Source: Dermanyssus gallinae
Taxonomy: Eukaryota > Arthropoda > Arachnida > Mesostigmata > Dermanyssidae
Length of the DNA stretch: 64,000 bases
Reading direction: 5' to 3'
Assembly: GCA_003439945.1 (NCBI GenBank)
Contig: QVRM01006416.1
Span: 1,036,501-1,100,500 of the forward strand
Shown here: in pieces, positions 1-11,325 of the stretch
How the letters are laid out: every line of letters begins with the position of its first letter
Position numbering within the stretch: position 1 is the first letter of the stretch
Notes under the pieces: generated by a model
Seen by the model: only the letters and a program-made list of their open reading frames with translations
What the model was told of the DNA's origin: nothing
Database searches by the model: none
Made by a program: the position numbers and the translations under genes

Positions 1-191
1 TGATTTTGAAGTAACACTGTCAGGACAATGCGCTGCGACGAACAGTGTCTTATGACACGGTCGTTTCTCTATTTGGCATATTTGTTATCAATGTATTGTT
101 GTGTATAGTTTATGCGGATGCAGCATTTTTTTAGCTTTCTATATTATAGCTGTGAAATACAACTGCTATATATATGTCTCGGCTGTTACAG

Positions 192-268
192 GGGCCCCGC
201 AATGGTCGCAGAGGGAGATCTGCGAGAAGTTGGCCGCCCTCGAGAAGCAGATGGGCGAAAAAACTCAG
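192..268 (+). CDS. Kinesin-14 exon A (coiled-coil stalk)
   Basis: The exon is preceded by a pyrimidine-rich stretch ending in TTACAG and followed by CAG|GTTGGT. It reads [19 protein letters not shown], a charged helical sequence. Two bases complete a codon from the exon outside the window, and the exon ends in phase 0. The intron after it is 704 bp and holds only chance ORFs and an imperfect palindrome at 601-645. Confidence 0.75.
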
Positions 269-3240
269 GTTGGTTGTGTCATTTCTCATCGACGCGCTTG
301 TTGAATGTGTTCGGCGAATTTGGGCGTTTAGTGTAGTGTGGGGCAACATGTTGAATGTTGCTCTTTTTTGCTTCCATGGTTGGCGACTGGCGCGAATTGA
401 ATTTTCGGCTGCTTTTTTTAGCAGCAGCTGTTCCGATGTTCGCCAAAGGAGCAAATGTAGTAAGTTTTAACGCTCTGCTTGCATTGTGAACGCCCTGCAG
501 AATGTTTAAGTGATTTGCATAGAGATTTCGTAATTTAAGATATTTTTAATTTTGTACAAATCGAATTGAAAAAATACAGGTTAGGCGCGATTTAAAATGT
601 GATTAAACTGAGGCACGATTGTCAAAATCGTGCCTCAATTTAATCTCATGTCAAGTATAATACGTATAGCGCGAGGTATTGTTTTTTCAAAAGTGTTTGT
701 ATAATATTTTGTTTTTACCTTTACTGACCACGCTTTTTAAAGGAAGTAAAAAACTGTGTGCCTTAACGCCGTTTCCGATCAGGAAAGTGTTGGCCGTACG
801 CCTGCATGACTGGCCTTGGGCTGAATTCACGTTTACAAAGATGCAAGGCAACCTTGTATATAAGATAACGTGGGCCATTTCAGGATTACTCGAAGCAATA
901 CAGACTACGGTGAAGTAAATGAGAGCACAGTGATCTTACTAACTTTTCAATATAACCCTTGTTGTCTAAAAGATTGCCAAGCAGCAGGCGGATCAGCTAA
1001 TAGAGGAAAAGGAGGCATTGAGCGTCGAATCCAAACGATTTCGCGAAGAACTTCAGGAACGCATCGAGGAAATTGGGTAAGTTGTCGTTCCGCATTTACT
1101 CTAAAGTTTCTGGTAACTGACTTATTATTTTACTTGCGTACTTCGGCTAAATCGAGTTAGCAAGCACGGGTGCTGCCCAAAATAATGTCAAAATAGTGTG
1201 ATTTTTTTGTGAATCAAGGAAGGTTTTTACTTCGTATTTCCACAGAAACGAATATTTAGTTTATGGGATAGTAGCTTTATGTGGACTTTCCACGGTGTCG
1301 CATACATATGCCTGAATAATGGAGAATAATAGATTGATATTCCGTAAGAATAATAGATCGATATTCTCAACAGTGCGCTGAAACGAGATAAGTTGAGTCT
1401 CATGGACAAAGTGGATCTCCTTGAAAACGACTTAAGCCGGCTGAAGAGTCGATTCGAATCGAAGACAATTGAGCTGGAGACTCTCGAGAAAAGCTACCAA
1501 ATGCTTGACTCGGAGCATCGCGCCTTCAAGCGAGATATGGATGTGAAGACTGCCGAGAACAAACGCCTCACTGTTCTTCTCGAAAAGGAGTGTCTTGAAA
1601 CACAGCGCCTCAGTGCCGAATTAGAGGCGGCTATTCGAGAAAAGGAGGCCGCAAAGAAGCGGATGCGTGAAAACGAGACTCGGCTCCGGTACATCCACAA
1701 CCAAATGCTCGAGCTAAAGGGCAACATTCGAGTGTTTGCTCGCGTGCGGCCAATTGCCGAAGAGGAGGGTGAGTCGGCGGTGGCCGCCGCTCCGGAGGAG
1801 ACGCTTACGGTGATGAAGCCGAACCCGAAGCTAGGCGCCAAACCGATTGTTGTGCCGTTCCAGTTCGACCGTGTGCTCTCAGCGGAGATGACGCAGGCCG
1901 AGGTCTTCGAGGAGGTGGAACAGTTGGTGATTTCGGCGCTCGACGGCTACAACGTGTGCATCTTCGCGTATGGCCAGACCGGTTCGGGAAAGACGTACAC
2001 CATGGAAGGCCCTCCTGGGCTTGAGTTTGAGGACGAGTCCCAGGGCGAGCATTTCGGAATCATTCCTCGCTCGTTGCATCGTGTCTTTGAGTTGACAGAG
2101 GATCGTCGAGAGAACGGTTGGGAGTATACGCTTGAGGCGTCTTTTCTCGAGATCTACAACGAGACGATCCAGGACCTGCTCGACAGGAATAAGAAGGAGT
2201 GCAACATACGCCAGACGACAGACCCGAAGAAAGGGGACGTGATTTTTGTCGAAAATCTCGCAGCCATCACAGTGAAGTCAGTCGCTCAGATTGCCCAGTT
2301 AATGGAGAAAGCAAGGAATAATCGATCGGTAGCAGCTACCAAATGCAATGAGCGATCATCGCGTTCGCACTGTGTGTTTCAGCTGCGCATAACGGCTCGA
2401 AATTCAATAAACGAAGTTCATCGGGAAAGCATCCTGAATCTTGTTGATTTAGCCGGATCGGAGCGCGTCAAGGAGTCAGGCGCTGAAGGTGCACGGTTCA
2501 CTGAGACGAAGAATATAAATTCTTCCCTCACTCAGCTCTCGACCGTTATGATGAGCCTCGGTAACAAGGTACGTCATCGACACGCCACATGCGTATGTAG
2601 GTGATCACATCTTTTGTTAACGTGTTTCGTTCATGGGTATCGGTATTAGGTGACCAGAAATACATTAATTAATACATTAATAATTAACAACTAGGCACGC
2701 CTCTTCTGCCGAATCGGCCCTCTAGGGCGGCACCACCCAGCCCACTTTGTGTTTAATGCTTGTGTATGTCCCTCGTAAAATAAGAAATATGACCAGAATG
2801 ACCACATTATGGCATGGTCACGCAATATCTCTCCTGGTATGATTTTCACATGCAGCAGCAGCAGCAAAGTACCTATTATATATTTAATATCGTACGTTTT
2901 AGAAGTAAACAAAGTTGATGTGCACGCCTTAAATGGCCGACATGTCTACTTGTCGACACTGTGGCGCTGGATGAAATTCCACTAACAACATCAATGCTTG
3001 ATTGTTTCTGTTCTCTGTCCTCTATGCTCTATCGTCGTCGAATAGGCGGCTCACATTCCCTACCGAAATTCGAAACTCACCCATTTGCTGTCGACGTCAC
3101 TGGGTGGTAATTCAAAAACGTTGATGTTTGTCAACGTCTCGCCTGCCGCAACCCACGTCAACGAGACACTGAACTCGCTGAAATTCGCTCAGAAGGTGAA
3201 TGAAGTCCATATCGGCCCGGCTTCGAAGAACAACAAATAG
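192..3240 (+). CDS. Kinesin-14 (C-terminal motor, KIFC1/Ncd type), 5' end outside window
   Basis: This is a minus-end-directed microtubule motor that cross-links and focuses spindle microtubules. It is split into four exons, 192-268, 973-1076, 1374-2568 and 3046-3240, whose phases join without a shift to give about 522 residues plus stop. Exons 1, 2 and the start of 3 encode a charged, heptad-like coiled-coil stalk. The neck and motor begin at 1717 ([12 protein letters not shown]). The P-loop GQTGSGKT is at 1972-1995, switch I NERSSRSH at 2347-2370, switch [11 protein letters not shown] at 2440-2466, IPYRNSKLT at 3055-3081 and LGGNSKT at 3100-3120. The protein ends about 15 residues after the motor with KVN and a short basic tail, as in KIFC1. 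A motor at the C-terminus with the neck in front of it is diagnostic of kinesin-14. Family members are about 670-700 residues long, so the N-terminal tail, which binds microtubules in the family, lies to the left of the window. The catalytic motifs are intact, so the gene looks functional. Confidence 0.95.
601..645. repeat. Imperfect palindrome in kinesin intron
   Basis: The arms GATTAAACTGAGGCACGAT and ATCGTGCCTCAATTTAATC are nearly perfect reverse complements separated by a 7-base loop. The transcript could form a stem of about 19 bp. It may be a small foldback element. Confidence 0.8.
973..1076 (+). CDS. Kinesin-14 exon B (coiled-coil stalk)
   Basis: The acceptor is TAAAAG and the donor is GG|GTAAGT. 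The frame reads [16 protein letters not shown] and onward to [11 protein letters not shown] with strong heptad character. The exon leaves two bases, which the first T of the next exon completes as glycine. Confidence 0.85.
1374..2568 (+). CDS. Kinesin-14 exon C (stalk end, neck and most of the motor)
   Basis: The acceptor is CTCAACAG at 1366-1373 and the donor AAG|GTACGT at 2569. It encodes the end of the coiled coil, the neck and the motor up to MMSLGNK. The open frame continues into the intron as far as 2604, but the conserved motor sequence stops at 2568 and resumes in exon D, which fixes the donor. The GC content and codon regularity are clearly higher than in the surrounding DNA. Confidence 0.93.
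3046..3240 (+). CDS. Kinesin-14 exon D (motor C-terminus and stop)
   Basis: The acceptor is GAATAG at 3040-3045. The exon starts [15 protein letters not shown], the helix alpha-4/loop region next to switch II, continues through [15 protein letters not shown] and [11 protein letters not shown], and stops with TAG at 3238-3240. The intron in front is 477 bp. Confidence 0.93.
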   Translation, partial: AAHIPYRNSKLTHLLSTSLGGNSKTLMFVNVSPAATHVNETLNSLKFAQKVNEVHIGPASKNNK

Positions 3241-4894
3241 TGCCAGCGCTTACGGCACAAGGCATGACGATTACCATACACAGACAGTAGCGCCATACTG
3301 GAGTGACGCACATAGATATAGATGCGTGTGTTCTTGGACGACAGCCGCACAAGGCGCGTTTGTGTACGGGATGAGAGCAAATTAACCTTCTATTGTAAAT
3401 AGTTGTGTATATTATATAAAAAACATATTCGTCACTATGTATGGTCTGTATCTAATAGATGTTGTGTTGAATTTAGAGGAAGTCCGTCATATTCAGCGCT
3501 TAATATTTTCTGCAACTCTCAAAGTTAGTACGAGAACAGCGCCCTCGAGATATTGGGATAAAAACTATTGCCATGTGCTTCCATCTGCCACCGCCGAGGT
3601 CGCTCGCTGAGTCTATCAGCTCGCCTTCAGAAAAGTAATTTCATTTTTATAAGGGTCGCTTTTCGTACAGCACAAAACTAGCTCTAGCGCGTTTGTGGCA
3701 CGGGTTTATTTGGTGCAAATCGGTACAATTTAAGTTAGAAATGTTAAGTTGTGCCTCTACGAGTCCCTCTACGTGCCGCGATGCAATAAATATTGCAATG
3801 AACAGTGTCTTCTGAGATCTATATTGGTTCTGCTCATAATAACCGCTAGCGCATAAGATCTTAGAATCATCATTATCTGTTCTTGGACTCTTAGGCTCCT
3901 TTCATGGTTTGGTAGTTCGCGTTCTTATATGGTTCCAATTCTGCTGTTTTGTTTTTGTTGCGCTTTCTGTCTCGTTTTGGCTCCTGGCTTGCCATTGCCA
4001 CAAGTACGCACGCTCACGAGGTCTTAGCACTGCGACTGCTATTGCTAAGTTGTGACATGCATTTTGTTTGTGGCATCGAAGCCTTGCTGAAGTCCGCGTA
4101 CGAATTCCTTAAACATCACAGACGTGTTCCTAGTGTTTACAAGCTCAGCGCAAGCATTAAACTGCTGCCTATATGTAACTTTCTCCTAAATTTGGTGTCT
4201 TACACCTTTAAAATCATTTGTGTGCGAGACAGACAAGTTTTTACTCAAAGCCGTAAGTTTATTGGGACTGTAGTTTAGTATTTTTTCTATTATTTTTTTT
4301 TGACTAAAACGTAAAACTTGTAAACCCTGCAGTTCTTCTTAATAAACTGACTTCTAAATTATACACTGGGTTGTCGATTGTTAGAATGTTACCAATAAGT
4401 AATATGAAGTCACAGCAGATATTTATAGACATGTATTGCTTATGCGTATACGTGGTTTAGTTCTGTATTCGCGTAGACTGCAGGCTTAATCAGCATTCAA
4501 AATGTATGCTTTAATGACTAGTCCTTCTCAACCGAAACGCTTCTTACTGTTCTTGTCTTCTCTGGTACACCAAATGACACACATGTTATGATCATACACA
4601 TAACGGGTGTATGTAGATAGGCACTGCCAAAATCATCCTGCTCACTCTGCAAACACGCAGGTAGGCTGCAAAGATATTAGATTATATTATAAAATACACA
4701 AGCTTTTGTGTGCTATTTTTATGAACAAAATTCTTAGATTAATGAAAAATAATAAAATTCGTTTGTTTACAATTTTTCTGTTACAGTCTATTGTGTTAAA
4801 AAAATACTGTTTTATAACTGCCGATGAAGTCAGGCGGTGTCAACTACACTACTGCTTATTTACTATGAATTAGAAGAAAATTGTACGCTCCTCT
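3241..4894 (+). other. Kinesin 3'UTR and intergenic DNA
   Basis: No coding signal is visible. AATAAA polyadenylation signals occur at 3785-3790 and 4341-4346. The first would give a 3'UTR of roughly 560 bases and is the better candidate. An ORF at 3949-4278 has no recognisable domain or codon pattern and is probably chance. Confidence 0.5.
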
Positions 4895-4897
4895 TTA

Positions 4898-4948
<51 letters not shown>

Positions 4949-5038
4949 TATATAGATCTATGTATTTATATTATATATACAAATAGATAGTAATATATAT
5001 ATATATAGATATATGTATATATACTTAATATATACAAA

Positions 5039-5083
<45 letters not shown>

Positions 5084-5158
5084 GGTCTACAAACAAGTTT
5101 TTTCGGTTTTTTTAATGATTCTCTACGGACCAAACTGAAAAAACCTTTTTTTTGTAGC

Positions 5159-5196
<38 letters not shown>
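4895..5196. repeat. (AT)n tracts enclosing an inverted repeat
   Basis: AT dinucleotide runs at 4895-5080 (with small interruptions) and 5161-5196 enclose an imperfect inverted repeat at 5085-5159. Its arms begin CTACAAACAAG and end TTTTTTGTAG, with GGTTTTTT / AAAAAACC cores. Confidence 0.85.
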
Positions 5197-5199
<3 letters not shown>

Positions 5200-5364
5200 G
5201 CACCCGTTTAGAATATTCAGCTGTAAACGGGAGTTTTGGGAAGCTAATCCACGTTGATGGTAACTGACCAAGTCCTCCAACCATTTAATGTTGCTTCACT
5301 GTTCGCTCTGATAATCACAATTCAGACGCCCGTAATGGGCTGAGATGTCTGTGACACGTAAACA

Positions 5365-5455
5365 TTTAATTGCTTCCATTGTCATCGCGTTTGTATTATT
5401 GGACTTCTATGGATATTCTCCAGCCGAGGAATGTAGTAGCAGGACAATGTACAAA
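5365..5455 (+). repeat. Dispersed repeat, copy A (second copy near 15.81 kb)
   Basis: About 90 bases resemble 15810-15902 in the same orientation. Shared stretches include ATTGTCATCGCGTT-like, CTCCAGC.GAGG and ATGTAGCAG-like words. The copies diverge beyond the block. Only one copy has an open frame (5345-5650), so the similarity is DNA-level repeat homology and not a conserved protein. Confidence 0.6.
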
Positions 5456-6084
5456 CAGGTTCAACAGAAATATTTAACGAGGCGGAGGGGCTCGAATTCG
5501 GAGGGGTCTGTTCGTGGTTGTTGTAAAAACGCTTCAATTTGGACGGCGCGAAACGAAAACTACGGCTTTTGCTTCGGCACTCTTGAGGAGCACGGAAGAA
5601 AGGCAAAGAGACGACTGAAGCTTTCGCGCGAGAACGAAAGTTGTAGGTGACGTTGTAAGCTTAGCAAGTTCTGGGCCTGCGGAAGGGGGAGGAAAGTATG
5701 TTTAGTGGGAAGGGCGAACGACTAACGTTGCGAGTCCCGCAATGTTCAGCGTAGTGATGGTTCTGGACGTGCGTAGTGCATTTCAATTGCATGAAACCAT
5801 CGCAGAGAGCAAAATAACACACTTCGTCTATAGGATCAGGCGTTCGCTTTTACAATACATTTCGTTTGCAATCAAATAATGTTGACTTCTGAGAAATTAT
5901 TGCGACCATCAACCTTCCAGACTTAATTAAAAGGTTTTTATCGACTTGAAGATGAGCACTGCGGACATAGCCTACATAGTAGTGAAGTGGATGGTATTCG
6001 AACACGAGGAGAACCTTAGTGGCCACTGATATATTACATTCACGGTGAAAAACGAAAGGTAACTCAAGAGCGCGGTGCTTAGCA

Positions 6085-7307
6085 CTGGGAGCTACAAGCC
6101 GAGATGGGCGGCTAATAGGATTGAAAGGAGACGCTTAAGGAGGAGGTTAGGGGCTGTAATGTATTGGGGGACATTTTCAAGGTTGGCCGACGAGGAATGG
6201 CCTGGAAAAGAGAATAATCTCTGTCTGAATACAAGATAAAGCGGTCGAATCAGATAGAATAAGCATTGGCGATGAGCGGAACCTGTGGGGGAAGCCCTAC
6301 AAAATCTTAATGGGCAAACTGGGCACGAGAGCGCCGACGATCCCACTAAATCTGACAGAGGCCATTGTAGTTCACCTGTTTTTGGCGCAGTAAGAGGATA
6401 ACAGATACCCGATTGCGGTGAATGAGAAACATACCCAATCTGTAGCATTTAAGAAGGGATCCAGCGAGCGGTTGAAAGGATGTCAGAAGGTTCACCCCCA
6501 GGACCCAATGGTATACCTTCAGAAGCGATCAAGTGCCTAATGCAGGTAACGTCCAAAGACTTTAAAGCAGCCGTAAACGTACTAGAGAGAGGGGGACGTT
6601 TCCCAGAAGATTGGAAGAAGCCTATCACTTACTCCAAAGCCGGAGGAAGAAACCATGCTCGTCCTCAGTCTACAGGCCCGTATCCCTCCTTGATGCAGTT
6701 GCGACGGTCCTTGAAGTTGGTTTTCGCGGGCACTCTTAACGACGCTATCGAGAAAAGGCAAATCTCGATCTCAGTGGATCAGCACTGGTTCTGTAAAGAG
6801 AGGTCAACGCTCCAGGCCATCAGCAAGATGTTATCAAAAGCCCGGGAAGAGATTCACAAAAGCTTGACCCAGAGCTTGTAATATTTCCTTCTGGTACTGC
6901 AGGCGCTAACAGTAATGCGCTTGACAGCGCAAACAGATGTGGGGGTGATCCCGAATGCGGTGGAGAAAAGGATGTAGCAGCGTACCTTCAGCGTCTGTCT
7001 GGTAGTCTCGTACTTGGCTAAACGAAGTGCGAGTTACCACGGAAAGGAGAACGCGATGACTGCAGATGATGACCACAGGGCTCCGTGTTAGGACCTACTC
7101 TATGGAGGCTACGACCGTACGACAGTGTGCTAGAGATAAGCAGACGAAGTGGGGTAAATCGATAGATAAAATCCCACCACTTAATGCTATGACGGGATGA
7201 GCGAGGCACTGCCGGGGTTCATATATTCGTGTGGATGCCACACGATCCAGATAAAGAAGTAGGTCAAATGTCTGGGTGCAATGCTTAACAGAAACTTTAC
7301 TTACAAA
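6085..7307 (+). mobile_element. R1-clade non-LTR retrotransposon remnant (EN-RT linker and RT)
   Basis: Translation in shifting frames gives an arginine-rich linker, then LWGKPYKILMGKL near 6270-6320, the WG.PYK motif typical of R1-clade elements upstream of the RT. Next come PPGPNGIPSEAIKCL (RT motif 0/1) in the open frame 6480-6881, FPEDWKK, and past 6881 a broken GSVLGPTLW block near 7080-7110 that corresponds to RT motif 4. Several stops and frameshifts show that it is dead. No ORF1 or complete endonuclease is seen. It is followed directly by a tRNA-like SINE head. Confidence 0.7.
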
Positions 7308-7440
7308 GCAAGATGGCTTAGTGACAAAGCCTGCGCCTTGCATTCGGGAGGCCTGGGTTCAAGACCCCAACCTGCCACCAGGTTTTTAGTGAGTTCGAGA
7401 GTCGTCCCACACTACGCAGACTAAAGGTGTGCTGCATATT
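7308..7440 (+). mobile_element. tRNA-derived SINE (family 2), copy 1
   Basis: A tRNA-like head carries an A-box-like TGGCTTAGTGA and a B-box-like GGTTCAAGACC, and matches the copy at 16274 over about 70 bases. After the head comes GGTTTTTAGTGAGT, then TCCCACACTAC, which resembles the 3'UTR of the R1-clade LINE at 54.3 kb read on its own strand. This is a possible composite of tRNA head and LINE tail. Confidence 0.6.
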
Positions 7441-7601
7441 GCAGTTTTGTTCCTGCCCCCCCCCCTTTGTCGAAAAACACTATAACATGTAATTCCAACT
7501 GCTAGACAAATGTATGCGGGGCGTGGGACGCCACTCAAGCGCGCATGACAGTTTGATCGGCGTTCGATCATCATTCGATTAGTTTGTTGGCAGCCTTATT
7601 T

Positions 7602-7630
7602 GCTATATATATATATATATATATATATAT
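7602..7630. repeat. (AT)n microsatellite
   Basis: Uninterrupted AT dinucleotides. Confidence 0.9.
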
Positions 7631-7951
7631 GTCTTTGAAAATGCAGAAAGAAAAGAACATGTTCCGTTCATGTTCGTGATGTGGAATGTGATGGAAGTCT
7701 ACGTGTAACGGTGTGCGTCCGATCGACAGAGCGATCAACAACAGGGTGAGACATGCCATAGCGACGTATCGATTTTGGCCGGCCCCAGACTGGTCACTTT
7801 TGGCTGTGGCAAAGTAGAGTAATGGGTCTTTCCTGACTGTCTCTCGCTTGAAACGTCAGCTTATCTGCTATAGTCACTGCTCGCATCGGCGCGGAGAGCT
7901 ACGCTGTGAAAATGTTGCAGTTTTCTCAGAGACTGCAAAAAGCCCGCCATA

Positions 7952-7956
7952 ACTTA

Positions 7957-8000
<44 letters not shown>
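7952..8000. repeat. (AT)n microsatellite
   Basis: AT dinucleotides with one GT interruption near the left end. Confidence 0.9.
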
Positions 8001-8003
<3 letters not shown>

Positions 8004-8232
8004 CTCCCGACGAAGCTGACGCGAAGCTCACAACGGTAATGTGAATACAGTCACAATTTTTGCCGTCTAATGACAAACAACTCGGTCCTTATAACATCAA
8101 CGGTGCGTTTCCGTATAGAAAAAAGATACACTTCGTTCAAACATCGGTGAGATAAGAACGGTGCTGTTGAATAAGTCGTCAGCCGATCTAATAGACGCAG
8201 CAAGAACTTAAATAATTGTTGAACAGTGTTGA

Positions 8233-8234
<2 letters not shown>

Positions 8235-8282
<48 letters not shown>

Positions 8283-8335
8283 CAGAAAGAGAGTGTATAT
8301 ACGATATATACATATAAATATATATATACATATAG
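8235..8335. repeat. (AT)n microsatellite, interrupted
   Basis: A pure run at 8235-8270 is followed by degenerate AT and ATAC repeats to about 8335. Confidence 0.85.
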
Positions 8336-8504
8336 TTTGTAGGACTCGATTGAGGCTCAAGTCGCACAAGAGAGGTTCTGCCGTAAGCAAGACATAAGAG
8401 CAAATTAAACAACAGAAGTAGCATAAGTTTTCGACAGCCACTATATTTAATTTTTACTCGATCATATGAAGAGGATATTGCACTCGATTTTTCCGTCAAT
8501 CCAT

Positions 8505-9010
8505 TGTCCCACCCGACTATAAAAAGGGTCCTAAATCAAATGTAGGTAACTACCGATCTGCTGCGCAGTCATCCATAGCAAACATTATTTGAAACACTTT
8601 TTGTGGATCATACAGTTTAATACCTGGCATCCGATAAATGCACATTAATAACAAGAAACTATTTAATTGCATATGTCTTGATTTCTCTGAAGCGTTTTGA
8701 TAGGGTTAGCCACAGTTCGCTTTCAACAAAATGAAAAAAAACATGCTTTGCGCAGGTTGCCGTTCGGTTAATTGGATTGGAAATTATTTAACTAATTGGT
8801 CATTTCGTGACAGTAAATGACTGTTATACTAACCGCGCTCCTTGTCTGGTGCATCTTAAGACGCCTGTCTTGTACCAAATTTACTTTGTGTTTCTATTTT
8901 AGATCTTAATGATATGTTGCCTATTAACATTGCTCACATATTATACGCTGACGACTTTATGCTTATAGTCACTCTAGTACCGAAGAGGAGCTTGCGATAT
9001 TACGTAGATA
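8505..9010 (+). mobile_element. Old non-LTR reverse transcriptase remnant
   Basis: Conceptual translation gives a KKGPKSNVGNYRS block (RT motif 1-2), then CLDFSEAF with a stop just after it, and a YADD active site at 8944-8955 followed by FMLI. The spacing suits a CR1/Jockey-type RT. Stops and shifts occur throughout, so it is a fossil. The DNA is more AT-rich than the LINE at 23.4 kb, which fits greater age. Confidence 0.65.
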
Positions 9011-9214
9011 GATAGGTTTTATTAATTATTATTATTCTAAGTTCTACTATTCTACTAATTATTATTATTCTAGATAGTGCTATTGATGATATACCACAAT
9101 GGTCTGCAAACAAGGAATGCCGCAATTAGCCTTAAAAGCTACACGAACACACACTTAACGGTAGAGTTGTACTTATTGTAAACTTAATCCCTTAGTTAAA
9201 CATTTTAATCATAT

Positions 9215-9777
9215 TGTAACGTTGTTGTGTTACGCTAAGTCAGCTTGGGGATGTAGACTCATCCGGACGGGTACTGCAGCCCGAGGGACTCAGGAACGAT
9301 GAATGACGACACGCAGCATACGGTCTAATGCAAAGCACGGCCGAGCAACGGATGGTTTTTAGCCAGGCTGCTCGGTCTATTTATTGACTCACGAGACACC
9401 GCGGCGTGCTGACACCCAAAAGAGTCTCAGAACCCGCTCTCAAATCGGTCGAAATTTACAGTGGTTTGTGTTTGTTTCGTATACGAATACAGGTTAATTT
9501 AGGTCTGACTTAGATTGCCGATCATAGGTCGACCCTCTCCAGGTGTCGACCGATGATCGTTTTGGACGGCGGAGGACGTTGGGATTTCGGCGCGAAAGAC
9601 TGTGGCTGTTCTCGGCTGGCTGCTTGAGACATGTCTTGTTCGGTTGAGACATGTATCATTCGGTGAACGTTGTGTACGTTGAGATTCTGGCGCGGGCGCT
9701 GTAGCCGTTGGACGTGGTCGGTTAGAACTTATTTGAATTGCGCTATGATGCGTATACAGTGGGTGGACTTCGTTACA
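9215..9777. mobile_element. Solo LTR, 563 bp, with 4-bp target duplication
   Basis: The segment begins TGTAACG and ends CGTTACA, a perfect 7-bp terminal inverted repeat with the TG...CA ends of LTRs. It is flanked by ATAT on both sides (9211-9214 and 9778-9781), the 4-bp duplication typical of Ty3/gypsy integration. It is more GC-rich than its surroundings, has no coding frame, and contains a near-palindrome around 9518-9558 (GATCATAGGTCGA / TCGACCGATGATC). No internal retroelement sequence lies on either side. The TSD could be coincidental in AT-rich DNA, but the length and the ends together are persuasive. Confidence 0.65.
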
Positions 9778-9781
9778 ATAT

Positions 9782-10162
9782 TAAATAAATTAATATTTGC
9801 CCAAATAATCTCAGAAACAATCACACGATTTCTGTCGAACTTCTGTCGAAACTGCAATAACAGAAAGAGTTGGTTATAGTTATCGTGGCGCATAGTACGA
9901 AGGCTTAAAACATGGATTTGCGAAATTAAAGAAGCTTTAAGTTGTACTATGTAAAAAAATAAATATATAAATTAACCCTAAATAAATGTATGTGTACTTT
10001 AAATTGACTTAATTTGACAAGTACTTTACGTTCGTACGTAAAGTTTATATATTATGAATAAACCGCCTATAGATGATGGCTAAATGTGAGACGTTGAGTG
10101 CTTTAGTCACGTTCCAAAAAGAACACTTTGCGAGTTTTACTGCTTGTAAATATCGAAATAGA

Positions 10163-10201
<39 letters not shown>

Positions 10202-10269
10202 CGTTTGACACGCATACCTAAATGCACATGTCACGTTTAAGATCAGGGACGCTTAGGGCGGCAGCATAA
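9782..10269. other. Non-coding spacer with (AT)n
   Basis: AT-rich DNA without a coding signal. An (AT)n tract lies at 10166-10198. Confidence 0.6.
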
Positions 10270-10470
10270 GCGGACATGTTGATATATAAAGAGTTTTCCA
10301 TACAGTTTTTGAGGCAGCATGGTCGCTGACACTTGGCGGTATGATTGATCATCCATCTTGAATGAGCATCGCTCAAAGAAAATCGATCAACAACAGGGAT
10401 TAAGTTGCCGACACCCCAGTAGGTGACAATCACGACTAGCACACTAGTCCCCCGGACCGGTCTAATGGCA
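10270..10470 (-). mobile_element. tRNA-derived SINE (family 1), diverged copy
   Basis: Read on the minus strand it matches the SINE at 18183: the ACTAGTGTGCTAGTCGTG-like head, ATCCCTGTTGTTGATCGAT, GAGCGATGC, then ACCGCCAAGTGTCAGCGACCATG and GGACATGT-type words. The 3' tail with the hairpin is missing, so it is truncated. Its box B is mutated. Confidence 0.75.
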
Positions 10471-11325
10471 GCTAGAATAGTAGTCCTTCGTTGTGCCTCA
10501 AAACGTAGATGTTAAAAAGGGCTACTGCCTACAATTGTCTCCTCGAAGGCTTTGTGTTGTTCAATTTTTTTTAAGTATGGTACCATCACGTCTCCTTCAC
10601 TAGACGCTACACCCAATACGTGTACATAAGCTAAAAGTTAGCTTTGTCCCACAAGAAAAACATTTTTAAATCGTGGGTACGCCAACGGTACTTTCATTCT
10701 TTTTCGCCAGTTTGTGTCTATGGTGAACATATTCTCCAAGAAGAATCAAGCACTGCCCACTAAATTGAACCTTGGTGGGAGCCTAGCAGCACCCTAGAAT
10801 ATCTGCTCGTTTTATTTCTCTCACAGAGATTTTTTATGATATTATTATTGTCTCCGACACGTACGCTCTCGGCTATCGTGCACTAGTTAGCGCGGGCGTC
10901 GTTCCCATCATTTGGCGCGTATACACGCATTTTGGAAAGAAGTTTGTTAGGGCCGCAGTGGAGCCAAGATTTCTCCCGTATTCCTCCGACAAAGGGTATC
11001 ATTGGAACTACAGAGAAGCAATGCCAAGATGATGTTGAGTGGTTACTGACACTCAGGCAATAATAGTACAAACATTATTGGGCATTAAGGGTCTCTCAGC
11101 GTGCGGGTCTACCTAGGGCAGACGACAGCACCTTGGAAGGAACCAGCTACTAGATGGTTCGATTCGTCTCTCGCCCCCTCTGCCCAGATCAGATTATTGA
11201 TTTGCACGTCAGAACAACTTTAGAACGCTTATACAGCTTCTAGTTAAGTCACGTTAATTAAGAAGGAGAAAAATCGTTATTACATGACATCATCCCGCGA
11301 GGCAGCCGGGAATAGCTAAGTCTCT
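10471..11325. other. Non-coding spacer
   Basis: No gene or repeat family was recognised. Short ORFs on the minus strand (10883-11071) show no conserved motif. Confidence 0.4.

Noticed and set aside
679..918. ORF inside the first kinesin intron
   Set aside because: No kinesin or coiled-coil similarity; exons A and B join without it.
2569..2604. Extension of kinesin exon C past the donor
   Set aside because: The frame stays open for 12 codons but leaves the conserved motor; exon D supplies the correct continuation.
3949..4278. 109-codon ORF downstream of kinesin
   Set aside because: No domain and no codon bias; AT-rich flank.
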